Of a stretch of DNA of 64,000 nt, positions 51,353-60,701 are shown in pieces. The DNA is taken from NCBI GenBank assembly GCA_963842955.1, contig CAWJIJ010000007.1, forward strand, positions 248,001-312,000, read 5' to 3'. The position numbers and the translations under genes are program-made. Numbering within the stretch: the stretch's first letter is position 1; the number at the start of each line of letters is the position of its first letter. Origin of the DNA: JARFQW01 sp963842955. Lineage in GTDB: Bacteria; Pseudomonadota; Gammaproteobacteria; Steroidobacterales; XN24. Under the pieces are notes generated by a model. It had not been told where the DNA came from. It made no database searches and worked only from the letters and a program-made list of their open reading frames with translations.

Positions 51353-52485
51353 GCGCCGCCTGGGGGCTGGCCGCCCGCGTGGTCATCCGCCGAAACTCCC
51401 GGCGGATTCGAAGACGGGGATCCGCCCCGGTACAGGACCAGGTCCTGTTTCGGAAACGGGAACTCGATGCCTTCTTCCTGGAAGCGCTTGTAGATAGCGC
51501 AGTTCACCGAATGGGCCACGCGCCCGCGAAGTTCGGGTGAGGACACCCACAGCAGCAGCTCGAAATTCAGCGACCAGTCCGCAAACATGCGAAATCGGGT
51601 CCGGGGTTCGGGTACGTCGCACACGTCGGGGTGGCGGGTCGCAATGTCCAGAAGCACCGCCTGGGCGTGATCGATGTCGGCGCCGTAGGCCAGCGACACG
51701 GGGATTCGAACCCGGAACCACTCCTGGGGACCGCCGGTCTCGTTGGTGATTTTCGAATTGCCCATTACCGCGTTGGGAACCGTGATCTCCACGTCGTCCC
51801 GGGTGAGCAGCCTCGTCGTGCGGAGCCCGACGTGTTCCACGCGGCCCCGTTCGCCGGTATCCATCACCACCACGTCGCCCACCTTGTAGGACCGATCGGC
51901 CAGGAGGAACACGCCGGAGAAAATATTGGCCAGCGAGTCCTTGGCGGCGAGGCTGATCGCCAGGCCGCCGATGCCTGCGGCGGCGGCCCAGGCCGTGATG
52001 TCCACGCCCCAGACCTGGAGAATCATGTACAGGCCGATCAGCGCCAGCAGAATCCGGATCGTGTTGTCGAACAACGGCAGGGTCGCCGCCTGCACGTAGC
52101 GGCTGCCGTACTTGTCCTTGCTCGCCCGCCGCAGCAGATAGCGAATGACGCTCAGCGCGAACTTGATCCAGACCAGGATCAGGACGGTCCGCAGCACATG
52201 GATGGTGATCTGCTGCGGCATTTCTCCGAGATCGAGGATGACCGTCGCCGAGCCCAACCCGATCAGCATGATCGTCGTGAATACGGGCTGGCCGAGGGCC
52301 TTGACGAGCAGATCGTCCATCTCCGTATCCGTTTTCTTCGCCAGGCGCCCCAGCAGCTTGCCCGCCAGGCGGACGATGCTGGCCAGCAGCAGCGCCAGGA
52401 GCAGCGCGAGAACCGCCTGCAGCCACCGGTTGTCGCCGACCGAGGTGGCGAGCCCGGTCAGAAATCGTGCAATGTCTTCCGGCAT
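51349..52485 (-). CDS. MscS-family mechanosensitive channel
   Basis: This is a small-conductance channel of 378 residues with about five hydrophobic segments and the MscS core: pore helix DITAWAAAAGIGGLAISLAAKDSLANIFSGVFLL near 170, the beta domain DRSYKVGDVVVMDTGERGRVEHVGLRTTRL and ITVPNAVMGNSKITN. The C-terminal cytosolic domain ends QEEGIEFPFPKQDLVLYRG. It is a different type from the large MscK-like channel at 14717-17288. ATG 52485 follows GGGAGCCG. It overlaps the esterase gene by 4 bp. Confidence 0.95.
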   Translation of the reverse strand: MPEDIARFLTGLATSVGDNRWLQAVLALLLALLLASIVRLAGKLLGRLAKKTDTEMDDLLVKALGQPVFTTIMLIGLGSATVILDLGEMPQQITIHVLRTVLILVWIKFALSVIRYLLRRASKDKYGSRYVQAATLPLFDNTIRILLALIGLYMILQVWGVDITAWAAAAGIGGLAISLAAKDSLANIFSGVFLLADRSYKVGDVVVMDTGERGRVEHVGLRTTRLLTRDDVEITVPNAVMGNSKITNETGGPQEWFRVRIPVSLAYGADIDHAQAVLLDIATRHPDVCDVPEPRTRFRMFADWSLNFELLLWVSSPELRGRVAHSVNCAIYKRFQEEGIEFPFPKQDLVLYRGGSPSSNPPGVSADDHAGGQPPGGA

Positions 52486-52590
52486 CGGCTCCCGACTCCC
52501 GCTGATCCAGGAGGCATTAGACCATTCCGAATACCCGGCCAGCCAGAGCGCTGACCCGATGGCCTGAATGGGACTGCGGCGGCGCCCGGC

Positions 52591-53010
52591 CTACGGGGCC
52601 CGCGGCGGCCGCGGATTGTCCGGCCGTTCGTCAGGGGAAAAACTCATCACCTCGAGCCGCCAGTCGGCGATCGGCGGATGGTCCGGGATCAGCTTGTGGT
52701 CCAGGACCTCGCTCCAGTTGCCGCGAATCGGGAACTCCATTGTCGTGGAGCCACGCTGATTGCGTTCAGAGATGCCGACGAACGTCAGCCGGAGCCATCC
52801 GGGTTCCGCCGCGCGATCCACTCGTCCGCGCAGGTGAAGGATCCGGCTGTTGGTGTCGTAGGAAATCGTCGCCCGAATGCATACCGGGCCATCTTCGGCG
52901 CAGATCCGGTCGTTGCGGGCGAGGAAGTAGAAGGTGCTGGAGGCAGCGCCCGCCGACAGGGCGAAGGAGAAGGCCAGCAGGCCCGCGGCCAGTGAGAAAC
53001 GAGAAATCAC
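52591..53010 (-). CDS. Exported protein of unknown function
   Basis: This is a ~140-residue protein with a signal peptide (RFSLAAGLLAFSFALSAGAA). The mature part has two Cys (RICAEDGPVCIRATISYD), probably a disulfide, and a beta-rich region (SRILHLRGRVDRA, GWLRLTFVGISERN) ending in a Pro/Arg-rich tail. I recognise no family. GTG 53010 is the preferred start because a TATGCT -10-like element lies at 53028-53033; the longer ATG frame would start upstream of that promoter. If right, the leader is very short. Confidence 0.45.
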   Translation of the reverse strand: MISRFSLAAGLLAFSFALSAGAASSTFYFLARNDRICAEDGPVCIRATISYDTNSRILHLRGRVDRAAEPGWLRLTFVGISERNQRGSTTMEFPIRGNWSEVLDHKLIPDHPPIADWRLEVMSFSPDERPDNPRPPRAP

Positions 53011-53222
53011 GGGGAAAAGGATAGCAGCATACCCCACTCGAACTGATGTGCATAAGCACTCACCCAGCCAGGCTGCTAGCAAAAAATATATGTGAAACAG
53101 GCACTTGACGATCAGGGCCGTCAGCTGTACCCGTGTAGGGGAAAGACTCGCGGAGAAACGCCAATGCTGGAATCAAGCCGAATCCCGGGACGACGCCGAC
53201 AGGCTTTTTCGGGGTGCCCCCG

Positions 53223-53843
53223 ATGAGCGGCCCGAGTATTGTCGCGGCGGAAAGCGTCAGGGAGTTCTTCCGGGAAACCGTCCACCGGGCCGTGGACAAC
53301 CAGGGGGTCGAAGCTGACGACCACACGGTGCACTACGTGGTCAATCTGCTCACCCTGTTCACGAGGGCCGACGAACTCTACGCGGACGGCGCTCCGGGCC
53401 GGGGGTTGCCCGCCCTGGCCCTGCTTCTCCACCAGGCGGTGGATGCAGAGGATCCCGCCGTCCAGGAGCGGGGTTTGCAGCGGCTGGGGGACATGGCCCT
53501 GTTCATCGCCGGGTTCTTCCCGGATGCCCTGGCCCGGCGGCCCGTAGACGTGGACTACTACATTCGCATGGGGGGCGGCGCCTACGGCACCCTCGCCGAG
53601 CGAGTAAGCCGCTCGCCACGCCGGGGTGTGTTCGGCAAAGTCTTTGCCGAGCTGGGGGAGAAGTTTGACCGCTTTGTCGACGTGATTGGCGAGGTGAGCG
53701 ATTCCGGCCGTGGGCACACTCCCGTAGATACCCTGCGGCTCTACGAGGTCTGGATGAAGACCGGTTCGGAACGGATGCGGCGCAGGCTCCGGGACCTCGG
53801 CATCGTACCCATTGCTGCCTCGATGAGCCGGGCGCAGCACTGA
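53223..53843 (+). CDS. Conserved-looking protein of unknown function, first of a coupled pair
   Basis: This is a 206-residue, mostly helical protein without signal or membrane segments. It opens MSGPSIVAAESVREFFRETV and contains HTVHYVVNLLTLFTRADELY, LALLLHQAVDAEDPAVQERGLQRLGDMALFIAGFF and a C-terminal basic helix (SERMRRRLRDLGIVPIAA). I cannot assign a family. It is followed after 2 bp by another unknown gene, and the pair has the look of a dedicated two-component function. GTG 53214 or ATG 53223 could be the start. Confidence 0.6.
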   Translation: MSGPSIVAAESVREFFRETVHRAVDNQGVEADDHTVHYVVNLLTLFTRADELYADGAPGRGLPALALLLHQAVDAEDPAVQERGLQRLGDMALFIAGFFPDALARRPVDVDYYIRMGGGAYGTLAERVSRSPRRGVFGKVFAELGEKFDRFVDVIGEVSDSGRGHTPVDTLRLYEVWMKTGSERMRRRLRDLGIVPIAASMSRAQH

Positions 53844-53845
53844 CC

Positions 53846-54514
53846 GTGCAGCTGCTGGAGCGCATGCAGTCGATCCTCGAGCGCACGTATGCGCTGAACA
53901 ACGCGCATTGCGTTAGCCGGTTCCTGGTGACGTGTCCCGAGATCCTCGAGAAACTGGGCCTGGCCCACGGGCCTGACGGGTGCGCGGAGCGTGTGCTGGT
54001 GGCCGAAGGGGAAGACGGCATGGACCTGGCCGTTTACCTGGAGGCGGATCTGCTGGAACGACTCTCCGGTACCGACCCCCTCGAGGATCTGCACGACGAT
54101 AATTTCGCCGACTTTCTGACCGCGCTGGAGGGCGTCAGCCACTTCGTATACCTGGTCTGGAACGCCATGCTCGGCAAGCAGATCACTCTGCTGGAGCTGG
54201 AACTGCAGGCGGAAGTCGACAAGTTTGTCGTCGCATCCCAGCTGCTGGCCCGTCAGCGGGGAGGCGTTCCCCGGGCCCTGCATGACCGCCTGTTCCGCCA
54301 TTTCCGGCTTATTCCCGGACTGAACGCCGACCAGCGTCGCCGGTACCTGGATGCCAGCCGCTATGCCGGGGACTATTGCCGGGTCCTGGCGGGACGCTAC
54401 ATGTCTCGAAACGATGGGCGGAAAGAAACCCGCTCCATCGCCCCGGAACTGCGCCACTTCTACCGCCTGACCCAGCGCGGCAAGCTGCGCCATATTGCCG
54501 CTCAGCGGGCCTGA
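53846..54514 (+). CDS. Protein of unknown function, second of a coupled pair
   Basis: This is a 222-residue soluble protein starting at GTG 53846. Recognisable stretches are RMQSILERTYALNNAHCVSRFLVTC, DLAVYLEADLLERLS, DDNFADFLTALEGVSHFVYL and LELELQAEVDKFVVASQLL, a mainly helical, acidic protein. The C-terminal third is basic (RKETRSIAPELRHFYRLTQRG). No family recognised. It sits 2 bp after its partner and converges with the ChrR-like cupin gene, overlapping it by 13 bp. Confidence 0.6.
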   Translation: MQLLERMQSILERTYALNNAHCVSRFLVTCPEILEKLGLAHGPDGCAERVLVAEGEDGMDLAVYLEADLLERLSGTDPLEDLHDDNFADFLTALEGVSHFVYLVWNAMLGKQITLLELELQAEVDKFVVASQLLARQRGGVPRALHDRLFRHFRLIPGLNADQRRRYLDASRYAGDYCRVLAGRYMSRNDGRKETRSIAPELRHFYRLTQRGKLRHIAAQRA

Positions 54515-55176
54515 GGCTCCCCGCCGGCCGGCGCCAGGTGGCCGGTCTTGATCCAAAGCCGGGTGCCGGGCGCGAGCGTGACACCGGGATCAGTGCCGCC
54601 GGGCCGGCGCAGCCAGGCCAGGGCGCCATGCGGGTTGCCATCGACCTCGATTTCGCCGGCCAGCACGAGCATCTCGAATCCCTTGTCCGTCATGGCCAGC
54701 GGCACGCGTTCCCCGGGGCCGCTCTCCGCCAGGAACACCGTTTCGTAGTCGGCATCGAACAGGTCCAGCCTTTCGAGGCCCTGCCAGTTACGCCACTTGC
54801 CGCTATCCGCGCTGACCCGCGCATAACGGGACTCTGCCTCGGGCATTTGCCGAAGCTTGACGAAAATCGTACAGCCGCCGTCGCTGTGTGGTGAATGGCT
54901 GGAGCCCGGCGGATTGCGCACATACGTGCCGGCGGGATAGTCCGCGTGTTCGTCGGAGAACACGCCGTCGAGCACCAGGAATTCCTCCCCCAAGGCGTGA
55001 TGATGGGCCGGGAACCGACTCTGCGGCGGATAGCGAACGATGCTGGTCGCACGAGCGACCTCGTCGCCGATCCGGTCGAGCATGCGCCGCTGGACACTGC
55101 CGTCCGGGGAGGGCTGCCAGGGCAGGGCCGTGGTGTCCACCGCGACGGGCTGGGAGAAGTCGGCGCGGATCCTCAT
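54502..55176 (-). CDS. ChrR-like double-cupin protein
   Basis: This is a 224-residue protein with two cupin units. The first has YPPQSRFPAHHHALGEEFLVLDGVFSDEHADYPAGTYVRNPPGSSHSP, containing the metal ligands H-x-H and E and a distal His. The second unit (ERVPLAMTDKGFEMLVLAGEIEVDG...WLRRPGG) is degenerate. This matches the cupin domain of ChrR anti-sigma factors, but the N-terminal sigma-binding zinc domain is absent. It may act as a small-molecule sensor or enzyme. ATG 55176 is preferred; the longer frame upstream overlaps the divergent kinase promoter. Confidence 0.8.
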   Translation of the reverse strand: MRIRADFSQPVAVDTTALPWQPSPDGSVQRRMLDRIGDEVARATSIVRYPPQSRFPAHHHALGEEFLVLDGVFSDEHADYPAGTYVRNPPGSSHSPHSDGGCTIFVKLRQMPEAESRYARVSADSGKWRNWQGLERLDLFDADYETVFLAESGPGERVPLAMTDKGFEMLVLAGEIEVDGNPHGALAWLRRPGGTDPGVTLAPGTRLWIKTGHLAPAGGEPQAR

Positions 55177-55291
55177 ACGCCCATCCTCTGGATGCCTTCG
55201 AAGGCAATCATTGTATAGGCGGTCCGGCGGTCTGGTTTCTGGTCGCCGGATACAGCCACCGTCTGGCGTCGCAGCGGCCTTCGTGCTATCC

Positions 55292-57373
55292 ATGCGCCCC
55301 ATGTCAGGGGCACAACAGGCCGTCGAGGCCTTTATCGAGGGACGCATCGATTTCCAGGGTCTTCAGCGGGAGCTGGAACGGACCCTCGGGCGGGACGTGG
55401 AGCTGGCGTTCAGCCTGATCGGTGACCTGGAAGGGCGGCGGGACGAGGGCCAGCTGTCGCCGGCGCTGTTCAACATCGTCGAGACGGAGATTCGCCGGCA
55501 GTCCGCGCAGGAGGTCCAGGAGCACACTTTGCCCGAGGCGATGCCGGCGGTTGTGCTTCAGCATGACGACACGCACCCTGAGCGCACAGCCCCCGGCTTC
55601 TCGGGTACGGTCGTGTTCGCCGGCGCCCCGACAGCCGGTGGCCCCGCCGAGATCACTGCCGATCTGGGCCCCGCCGCCGGGGCCACGGCCGGCCCGGCGG
55701 AAGCCACCGACGCCATGGTGGCGCCCGCCAGCCCGACGGCAAGCCCGCGTCCTCCCGGTGCGCGCCTGTTCCAGGGCCGTCAGGCGCTTCGCGAGGGCGA
55801 TCTCCTGGCCGGCCGGTACCAGCTGGAGGCAACTCTCGGCCGGGGCGGGCTGGGCATTGTTTACCGGGCCGTGGACGAGCGGCGCGATCCGGCTTCGGAT
55901 CAGAACAGCGTGGCCATCAAGGTGCTCAGGCCGGAGTACATCGGGACGGAAGACGGCCGCCGGATGCTGGAACACGAGGCGGACCAGACACGCCGGCTCT
56001 CGCACCCCAACATCGTGCGGATCTTCGACTTCGATCGCGACGGTGAGGTGTGGTTCATCACCATGGAGCTGCTCCGCGGTGAGCGTCTGAAGACCTTGCT
56101 GGCGCGCCGCCACCCGGAACCCCCGTCCGGCAGCGAGGCCCGCCGGATCATTCGGGCAGCCGCAGAAGGCCTGGCCCATGCCCATGCGCGAGGGGTCGTC
56201 CACGGGGATATCAAACCGTCCAACATTTTCGTTCCGAATTCCGGCGACATCCGTCTCATGGATTTCGGTCAGGCGGCCAGCATTGACGAGGACGGCGCCG
56301 GCGCCCCTGTGCCGGCCCGCACCGCGGCCTACGCCAGTCCGCAGAAGCTCGCTGGCGAGGGCCCGTCCGCGCGCGACGATGTTTTCGCTCTGGGTTGCGT
56401 GGCCTATGAAACCCTGACCGGCCGGCACCCGTTCAATCGGCTGGCCGCGGACGAGGCCAGGGCCCGGCGCATGAAGCTAAAACGCCCCTCCGGCCTGACC
56501 GGAGACGAGTGGAGGGCATTGTCGGCTGCCCTCGCGTTCTCCGCCGACAGCCGGCCAGCTTCCGCCCGGCACTTCGCGAACGCGTTTTTCGGCGGCCCGG
56601 CCGATACCGCCGAGGATTCCGGGGCCGGCACCGGGTCCGTTCTCGGAGCGATCGTGCTGGGGGCTGTTCTTGGCTATCTGCTCGGCATTCTTGTTCCCGC
56701 CGGATCGTGGCTGCCGATCGGGCCGCGGTCTGCGGCCGAGGCGCCGACGGGAGCGTCGACCCTCGATGGCGGCGAATCATCGCCCGGCGGGTCCGCGATA
56801 TCCTCGGCCGTGCAGCCGGAGTCCGGGACGCAAGCGTCCCAGGACTCGCCGGAATGGGTGGCGCCGCCGGCGCTCGCCACGGTGGAAATAGACGCTGACG
56901 GATCGACCCCGGCGGAAACGACTGCCGGTGACACGGCTGCGCCGGATGCGGGACTGGAGGACGTGGAATTGCCGGACGAAGGTGACGCCGCTCCATCGAC
57001 TGCCGAGCCCGTCGCCGCTGTGCTGGCGGGTCCGGGGCGCATTTCCCTGACCGCGGAGACATCACGTCTGCAGGAAAGCGACGGCGTGGCGGTAGTGGAC
57101 CTGGTGCGCGCCGACGGGACCGAGGGTGCGGTCACGATCAGCTACCGTACCCTGCCGGATTCGGCCAGTGAGCAGACCGATTACGCGGGTGTCGACTGGA
57201 CGGAGGTTCGGTTCGAGCCCGGCCAGGAAACGGCGCGCCAGTTCGTGCCGCTGGTATCCGACAGCCTCGCCGAGGGCGACGAGAGCTTCGTTATCGAGAT
57301 CGGGCGGCCCGCCAACGGGGCCACCCTTGGACCCGTCACCCGCATGCGGGTGACGATCGTCGATGACGACTGA
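55292..57373 (+). CDS. Hanks-type Ser/Thr protein kinase with TM helix and periplasmic Calx-beta domain
   Basis: The product is ~693 residues. After a ~75-residue N-terminal helical region (VEAFIEGRIDFQGLQRELERTL) and an Ala/Pro linker comes a Hanks kinase: glycine loop LGRGGLGIVYRA, Lys in VAIKVLRPEY, catalytic loop VVHGDIKPSNIF (HGD in place of HRD), DFG as LMDFGQA. A single membrane helix (VLGAIVLGAVLGYLLGILV, ~450) is followed by a Ser/Ala/Glu-rich stalk and a C-terminal Calx-beta domain (SLTAETSRLQESDGVAVVDL; SLAEGDESFVIEIG). Calx-beta domains bind Ca2+. ATG 55292 or 55301 may be the start. It is divergent from the cupin gene. Confidence 0.88.
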   Translation: MRPMSGAQQAVEAFIEGRIDFQGLQRELERTLGRDVELAFSLIGDLEGRRDEGQLSPALFNIVETEIRRQSAQEVQEHTLPEAMPAVVLQHDDTHPERTAPGFSGTVVFAGAPTAGGPAEITADLGPAAGATAGPAEATDAMVAPASPTASPRPPGARLFQGRQALREGDLLAGRYQLEATLGRGGLGIVYRAVDERRDPASDQNSVAIKVLRPEYIGTEDGRRMLEHEADQTRRLSHPNIVRIFDFDRDGEVWFITMELLRGERLKTLLARRHPEPPSGSEARRIIRAAAEGLAHAHARGVVHGDIKPSNIFVPNSGDIRLMDFGQAASIDEDGAGAPVPARTAAYASPQKLAGEGPSARDDVFALGCVAYETLTGRHPFNRLAADEARARRMKLKRPSGLTGDEWRALSAALAFSADSRPASARHFANAFFGGPADTAEDSGAGTGSVLGAIVLGAVLGYLLGILVPAGSWLPIGPRSAAEAPTGASTLDGGESSPGGSAISSAVQPESGTQASQDSPEWVAPPALATVEIDADGSTPAETTAGDTAAPDAGLEDVELPDEGDAAPSTAEPVAAVLAGPGRISLTAETSRLQESDGVAVVDLVRADGTEGAVTISYRTLPDSASEQTDYAGVDWTEVRFEPGQETARQFVPLVSDSLAEGDESFVIEIGRPANGATLGPVTRMRVTIVDDD

Positions 57374-57439
57374 GGCTTGCCTCCCGGGAGTTCGCCGGCG
57401 CCCCGGGGCCAGCGGGGCGAGCCGTTGTGGTGAGCGCAG

Positions 57440-58603
57440 CTAGCGCAAACCGGTTTCCTGGCGAGCGATGACCAGCCGCTGGATCTCGCTGGTGCCTTCG
57501 TAGATCTCCGTGATCTTTGCGTCCCGAAAGTAGCGCTCCAGCGGCATTTCCCGGCTGTAGCCCATGCCGCCATGGATCTGGACCGCAGCGTGGGTCACGA
57601 ACATGGCGGTTTCCGACGCAAAGAGCTTCGCCGATGACGATTCCGTGGTGTTGCGCAGCCCGGCGGCTGCGGCGCGGGTCTTGTTCCACGCCGCTCGCAG
57701 CGTCAGGAGCCTGGCGGCCTCGATGCGGGTCTTCATGTCCGCGATCTTGGACTGGATCATCTGGAAGCTGCCGATCGGTGTACCGAAGGCCTTCCGGTCC
57801 CGGGCGTAGACGAGGCTGGCGTCATAGGCCGCCTGCGCGATGCCCACCGCCTGGGCGGCAATGCCGATGCGGCCGGCGTCGAGAATACCCATGGCGAGCT
57901 TGAAGCCCTCGCCCTCGTTCCCCAGCAGGTTTTCCGCGGGACACTCGTAGTCCGTCAGCTCCACCTCGCAGGTGGCCGAGGCGCGGATGCCCAGCTTCGG
58001 CTCGGTCTTGCCCCTGGCGAAACCGGCCTTGTCGGTTTCCAGCAGAAACGCCGAAATGCCGCGGGCGCCCGCGTCAGGGTCGGTCACGGCAAAAAGAAGA
58101 ATGAAGTCGGCGACCGGTCCGGACGTGATCCAGGATTTCTTGCCGTTGATCGTGTAGTGGCCGCCGTCGGCGGAGCGTACGGCCCGGGTGCGCATGTTGG
58201 CCGCGTCCGACCCGGACTGGGGCTCGGTAAGGCCGTAGGCGGCAATGGCGTCGCCGGACGCCACCGGCACGAGGAACTTCTGTTTCTGTTCTTCGGTTCC
58301 GTACTGGAGGATGCCGTTGTTGTAGAGGGAATTGTTGACCGAGATGATGGTGCCGTGGGCGGCATCGGCGGCCGAGATCTCCTCCATCATCAACACAAAG
58401 CCGATGGAATCCAGCTCGGCGCCGCCATAGGCCTCGGGCACCTCGATGCCCATGAATCCGAGCTGGCCGGCTTTCCTGATCGTATCCAGCGGAAATTCAC
58501 CGCTTGCGTCGACGTCCGCGGCAATCGGCGCAATTTCCTTCTGGGCAAACTCCCGGGCCGCGGCCTGGATCATCTGCTGGTCTTCGGTCAGCTCAAAATG
58601 CAT
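57440..58603 (-). CDS. Short-chain acyl-CoA dehydrogenase
   Basis: This FAD enzyme performs the first step of beta-oxidation. It has 387 residues. Motifs are YGLTEPQSGSDAANM (FAD/substrate loop), the central KSWITSGPVADF, GFKLAMGILDAGRIGIAAQAVGIAQAAYD, and the C-terminal QIHGGMGYSREMPLERYFRDAKITEIYEGTSEIQRLVIAR, where the catalytic Glu is in EIYEGTSEIQR, the position typical of butyryl/short-chain enzymes. No electron-transferring flavoprotein genes are adjacent. ATG 58603 follows GGAGA. It fits with FadL and the acyl-CoA ligase in this window. Confidence 0.94.
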   Translation of the reverse strand: MHFELTEDQQMIQAAAREFAQKEIAPIAADVDASGEFPLDTIRKAGQLGFMGIEVPEAYGGAELDSIGFVLMMEEISAADAAHGTIISVNNSLYNNGILQYGTEEQKQKFLVPVASGDAIAAYGLTEPQSGSDAANMRTRAVRSADGGHYTINGKKSWITSGPVADFILLFAVTDPDAGARGISAFLLETDKAGFARGKTEPKLGIRASATCEVELTDYECPAENLLGNEGEGFKLAMGILDAGRIGIAAQAVGIAQAAYDASLVYARDRKAFGTPIGSFQMIQSKIADMKTRIEAARLLTLRAAWNKTRAAAAGLRNTTESSSAKLFASETAMFVTHAAVQIHGGMGYSREMPLERYFRDAKITEIYEGTSEIQRLVIARQETGLR

Positions 58604-58676
58604 GGGTTGTATGTCTCCGTCGGGAGCCGGGAGGGCTCGAACAAGCCCAGTATTCTAACCGGATCGGCCGCTGGTC

Positions 58677-59189
58677 TCAGTCCCTTGAGGGATCTTTGTA
58701 GCTGACCTCGGCGACCAGGAACCATTTTTTTCCCGCCGGCAAATCCGCCTCCAGCTCGTCGCCGGCGCGGCGGCGCATGAGGGCCCTGGCGAGGGGAGAG
58801 TCCATGGAGATCCAGTTGCGGGACGGCAGGAGTTCGTCGGCGCCGACAATCCGGTAGACCACCTCGCTGCCGTCTTCGTCCTCGAGACGGACCCAGGCGC
58901 CGAAGAACACGCGACCGGGGTCCGATGGTGTCGAATTCACGACCGTCACGACGTCCAGGCGCTTGCGCAGGTACCGTACCCGTCGATCGATTTCCGCCAG
59001 CTGCTTTTTCCGGTAAATGTATTCCGCGTTCTCCGACCGGTCCCCTTCAGCGGCGGCCTCGGACAGCGCGCGGGTGACCTCGGGTCGCTTGCGCCGCCAG
59101 AGTTCATCCAGTTCCGCGCGCAACGCGTCCGCCCCGGCCTGGGTGATGTAGGGCGAGGAGCGGGGTGCCGGGGGGCGCCAGCGGCCCAT
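58677..59189 (-). CDS. greB: Transcription elongation factor GreB-like
   Basis: Gre factors rescue backtracked RNA polymerase by stimulating transcript cleavage. The 170-residue protein has the N-terminal coiled coil ADALRAELDELWRRKRPEVT, the tip region EAAAEGDRSENAEYIYRKKQLAEIDRRVRYL (D-x-S-E-N tip acidic residues), and the globular FKBP-like domain with YRIVGADEL and SMDSPLARALMRRRAGDE. The YIYRKKQL pattern favours GreB over GreA. ATG 59189 fits the usual length. Confidence 0.92.
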   Translation of the reverse strand: MGRWRPPAPRSSPYITQAGADALRAELDELWRRKRPEVTRALSEAAAEGDRSENAEYIYRKKQLAEIDRRVRYLRKRLDVVTVVNSTPSDPGRVFFGAWVRLEDEDGSEVVYRIVGADELLPSRNWISMDSPLARALMRRRAGDELEADLPAGKKWFLVAEVSYKDPSRD

Positions 59190-59244
59190 GGTCAGGCTTT
59201 ACCGGCCGCCCCGGGGGACGGCCGGTATCCGTTTGTCGATGACC

Positions 59245-60651
59245 TCAGGGACGAAGCTCCCAGCGGATGCCGAGGCTGAAGATATCGGCCTCGGCGTCGT
59301 AATCGCCTACCGTCGTATTGCCGAGGTCGTTCTCGACGCCGGAGAGGGACTCGAGCAGGTCGCTCGTGAAGGGCTCCGTGTCGTTGATGCTGTAGTCGTC
59401 GATGAAGATGTGGGTGTACGCGAAGTCCACGGCCAGCGGCGAGGCGAACGGCCTCCAGGTGAAGCCCAGCGCCAGCCAGTCCCGGTCCTCGTCGGGCACC
59501 CGGGGCGTGAGAATGTCCTGGGCCGGTGTCTCGTCGTACTCATAGCCGGCCCGGAACGCCCACTGCTGGTTCAGCTCGAACTCGACGCCCACGCTGTAGC
59601 GCCAGCTGTCGTCCCAGTCCTCCGGCTGAAAGATTTCGGCATCGTCGGGAAGCTGGATGACGATTTCGTCGAAGCTGCTCCATTCCGTCCAGGTTGCGGC
59701 GAGGGCAACCGTCCAGCGTTCACCGAACTGCTGGGTTGCGCCGAGCCAGACGGAGGTCGGCGAGTCCACGTCGGCAGTGCCGCCCACGTCCAGCGGCAGC
59801 TCGACGGGCAAGTCAACGGGCAGCCCATCCACGTAGTCCCGCAGCCCGTCCGAAGGGCCGATGCGCAAGGAGCCGTCGAGCCGGTGCTCGATCTTCGACC
59901 GATAGCCCACGCCCAACTTGGTGCCGTCGAGGGGCTCCCAGTGCAGGCCGGCGGTGTAGCCGAAACTGACGTCGTCGCCGCGAACCCGGGCATAGGCGTC
60001 AAACTGCGGGTCCGAGGGCGTTGGCAGAAGCGCGGGCGGGACCCCGGGTATCTGGCCCAGGAGGGCGGCGCCAACGGCACCGAAGTCCACGGCGTTGGTC
60101 AGGGTGGCCTCGGCATATTCCATGACCCAGCCGGCGCCGATCGAGAGGCGGTCGGTGACCTTGAACGCGATGGACGGGTTGAGCTGGACGATCATCAGCT
60201 CCGAGCGATCTGCGTTGTAACGACCCACCCAGCCGCGGTTGTAGCTGGTCTCCAGGCCGTAGGGTGCCGTGATCGCAGTCCCCCAGGACCAGCGGTCGTT
60301 GATGGGCTGACCGTAGTAGATGGCCCCCACGAGAGCCGGGTCGGCCCCGTCCTTGTTGGCGCTGCCGACCGCGGGCTGGCCGAAAGCACCGGTGGATCCC
60401 GTGTCCTTGAATTTGAACTGGCCGTCGATGTAGTGCGCACCGACATCCAGCGCGGCTGCTTCCAGGCCGGCCAGGTTGGCCGGGTTGAAATACTGGCCCG
60501 CAGCATGGTCGTTCATTGCCGCCCCGCCGGCGTTGCGCATGCCCTGGCAGCGCGTGCACAACTCGGTGACCTGAAAGCCGCCCGCGGAAACACCGGCCGA
60601 CCAGACGATGCCGGCAGCGAGTGCGGCGACGGATAAGTGATGACGGCCCAT
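59245..60651 (-). CDS. FadL/TodX-family outer-membrane porin
   Basis: This is a long-chain fatty acid or hydrophobic-compound channel, 468 residues. It has signal HLSVAALAAGIVWSAGVSAGG, the FadL N-terminal hatch (GFQVTELCTRCQGMRNAGGAA, with the conserved GxAM.D..A.YFNPANLAGL segment), YGLETSYNRGWVGRYNAD and a beta-barrel ending in the C-terminal aromatic/hydrophobic strand FSLGIRWELRP. The unusual CTRC pair just after the signal may form a disulfide. ATG 60651 is fixed by AGGGGGAT upstream. The frame stays open for another 280 codons upstream, but that overlaps the ABC permease and is not coding. Confidence 0.9.
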   Translation of the reverse strand: MGRHHLSVAALAAGIVWSAGVSAGGFQVTELCTRCQGMRNAGGAAMNDHAAGQYFNPANLAGLEAAALDVGAHYIDGQFKFKDTGSTGAFGQPAVGSANKDGADPALVGAIYYGQPINDRWSWGTAITAPYGLETSYNRGWVGRYNADRSELMIVQLNPSIAFKVTDRLSIGAGWVMEYAEATLTNAVDFGAVGAALLGQIPGVPPALLPTPSDPQFDAYARVRGDDVSFGYTAGLHWEPLDGTKLGVGYRSKIEHRLDGSLRIGPSDGLRDYVDGLPVDLPVELPLDVGGTADVDSPTSVWLGATQQFGERWTVALAATWTEWSSFDEIVIQLPDDAEIFQPEDWDDSWRYSVGVEFELNQQWAFRAGYEYDETPAQDILTPRVPDEDRDWLALGFTWRPFASPLAVDFAYTHIFIDDYSINDTEPFTSDLLESLSGVENDLGNTTVGDYDAEADIFSLGIRWELRP

Positions 60652-60701
60652 GGCGATCCCCCTGAAGACCCAAACTGGATGAAAACCTCCGGAAGTATAG
60701 T

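Noticed and set aside
55304..56428. Long open frame antisense to the kinase gene, and similar ones at 14666-16144, 30080-31621, 38463-39857, 47522-49123
   Set aside because: They run opposite to well-supported genes, have Arg/His/Gly-rich non-family composition, and are typical of GC-rich DNA.
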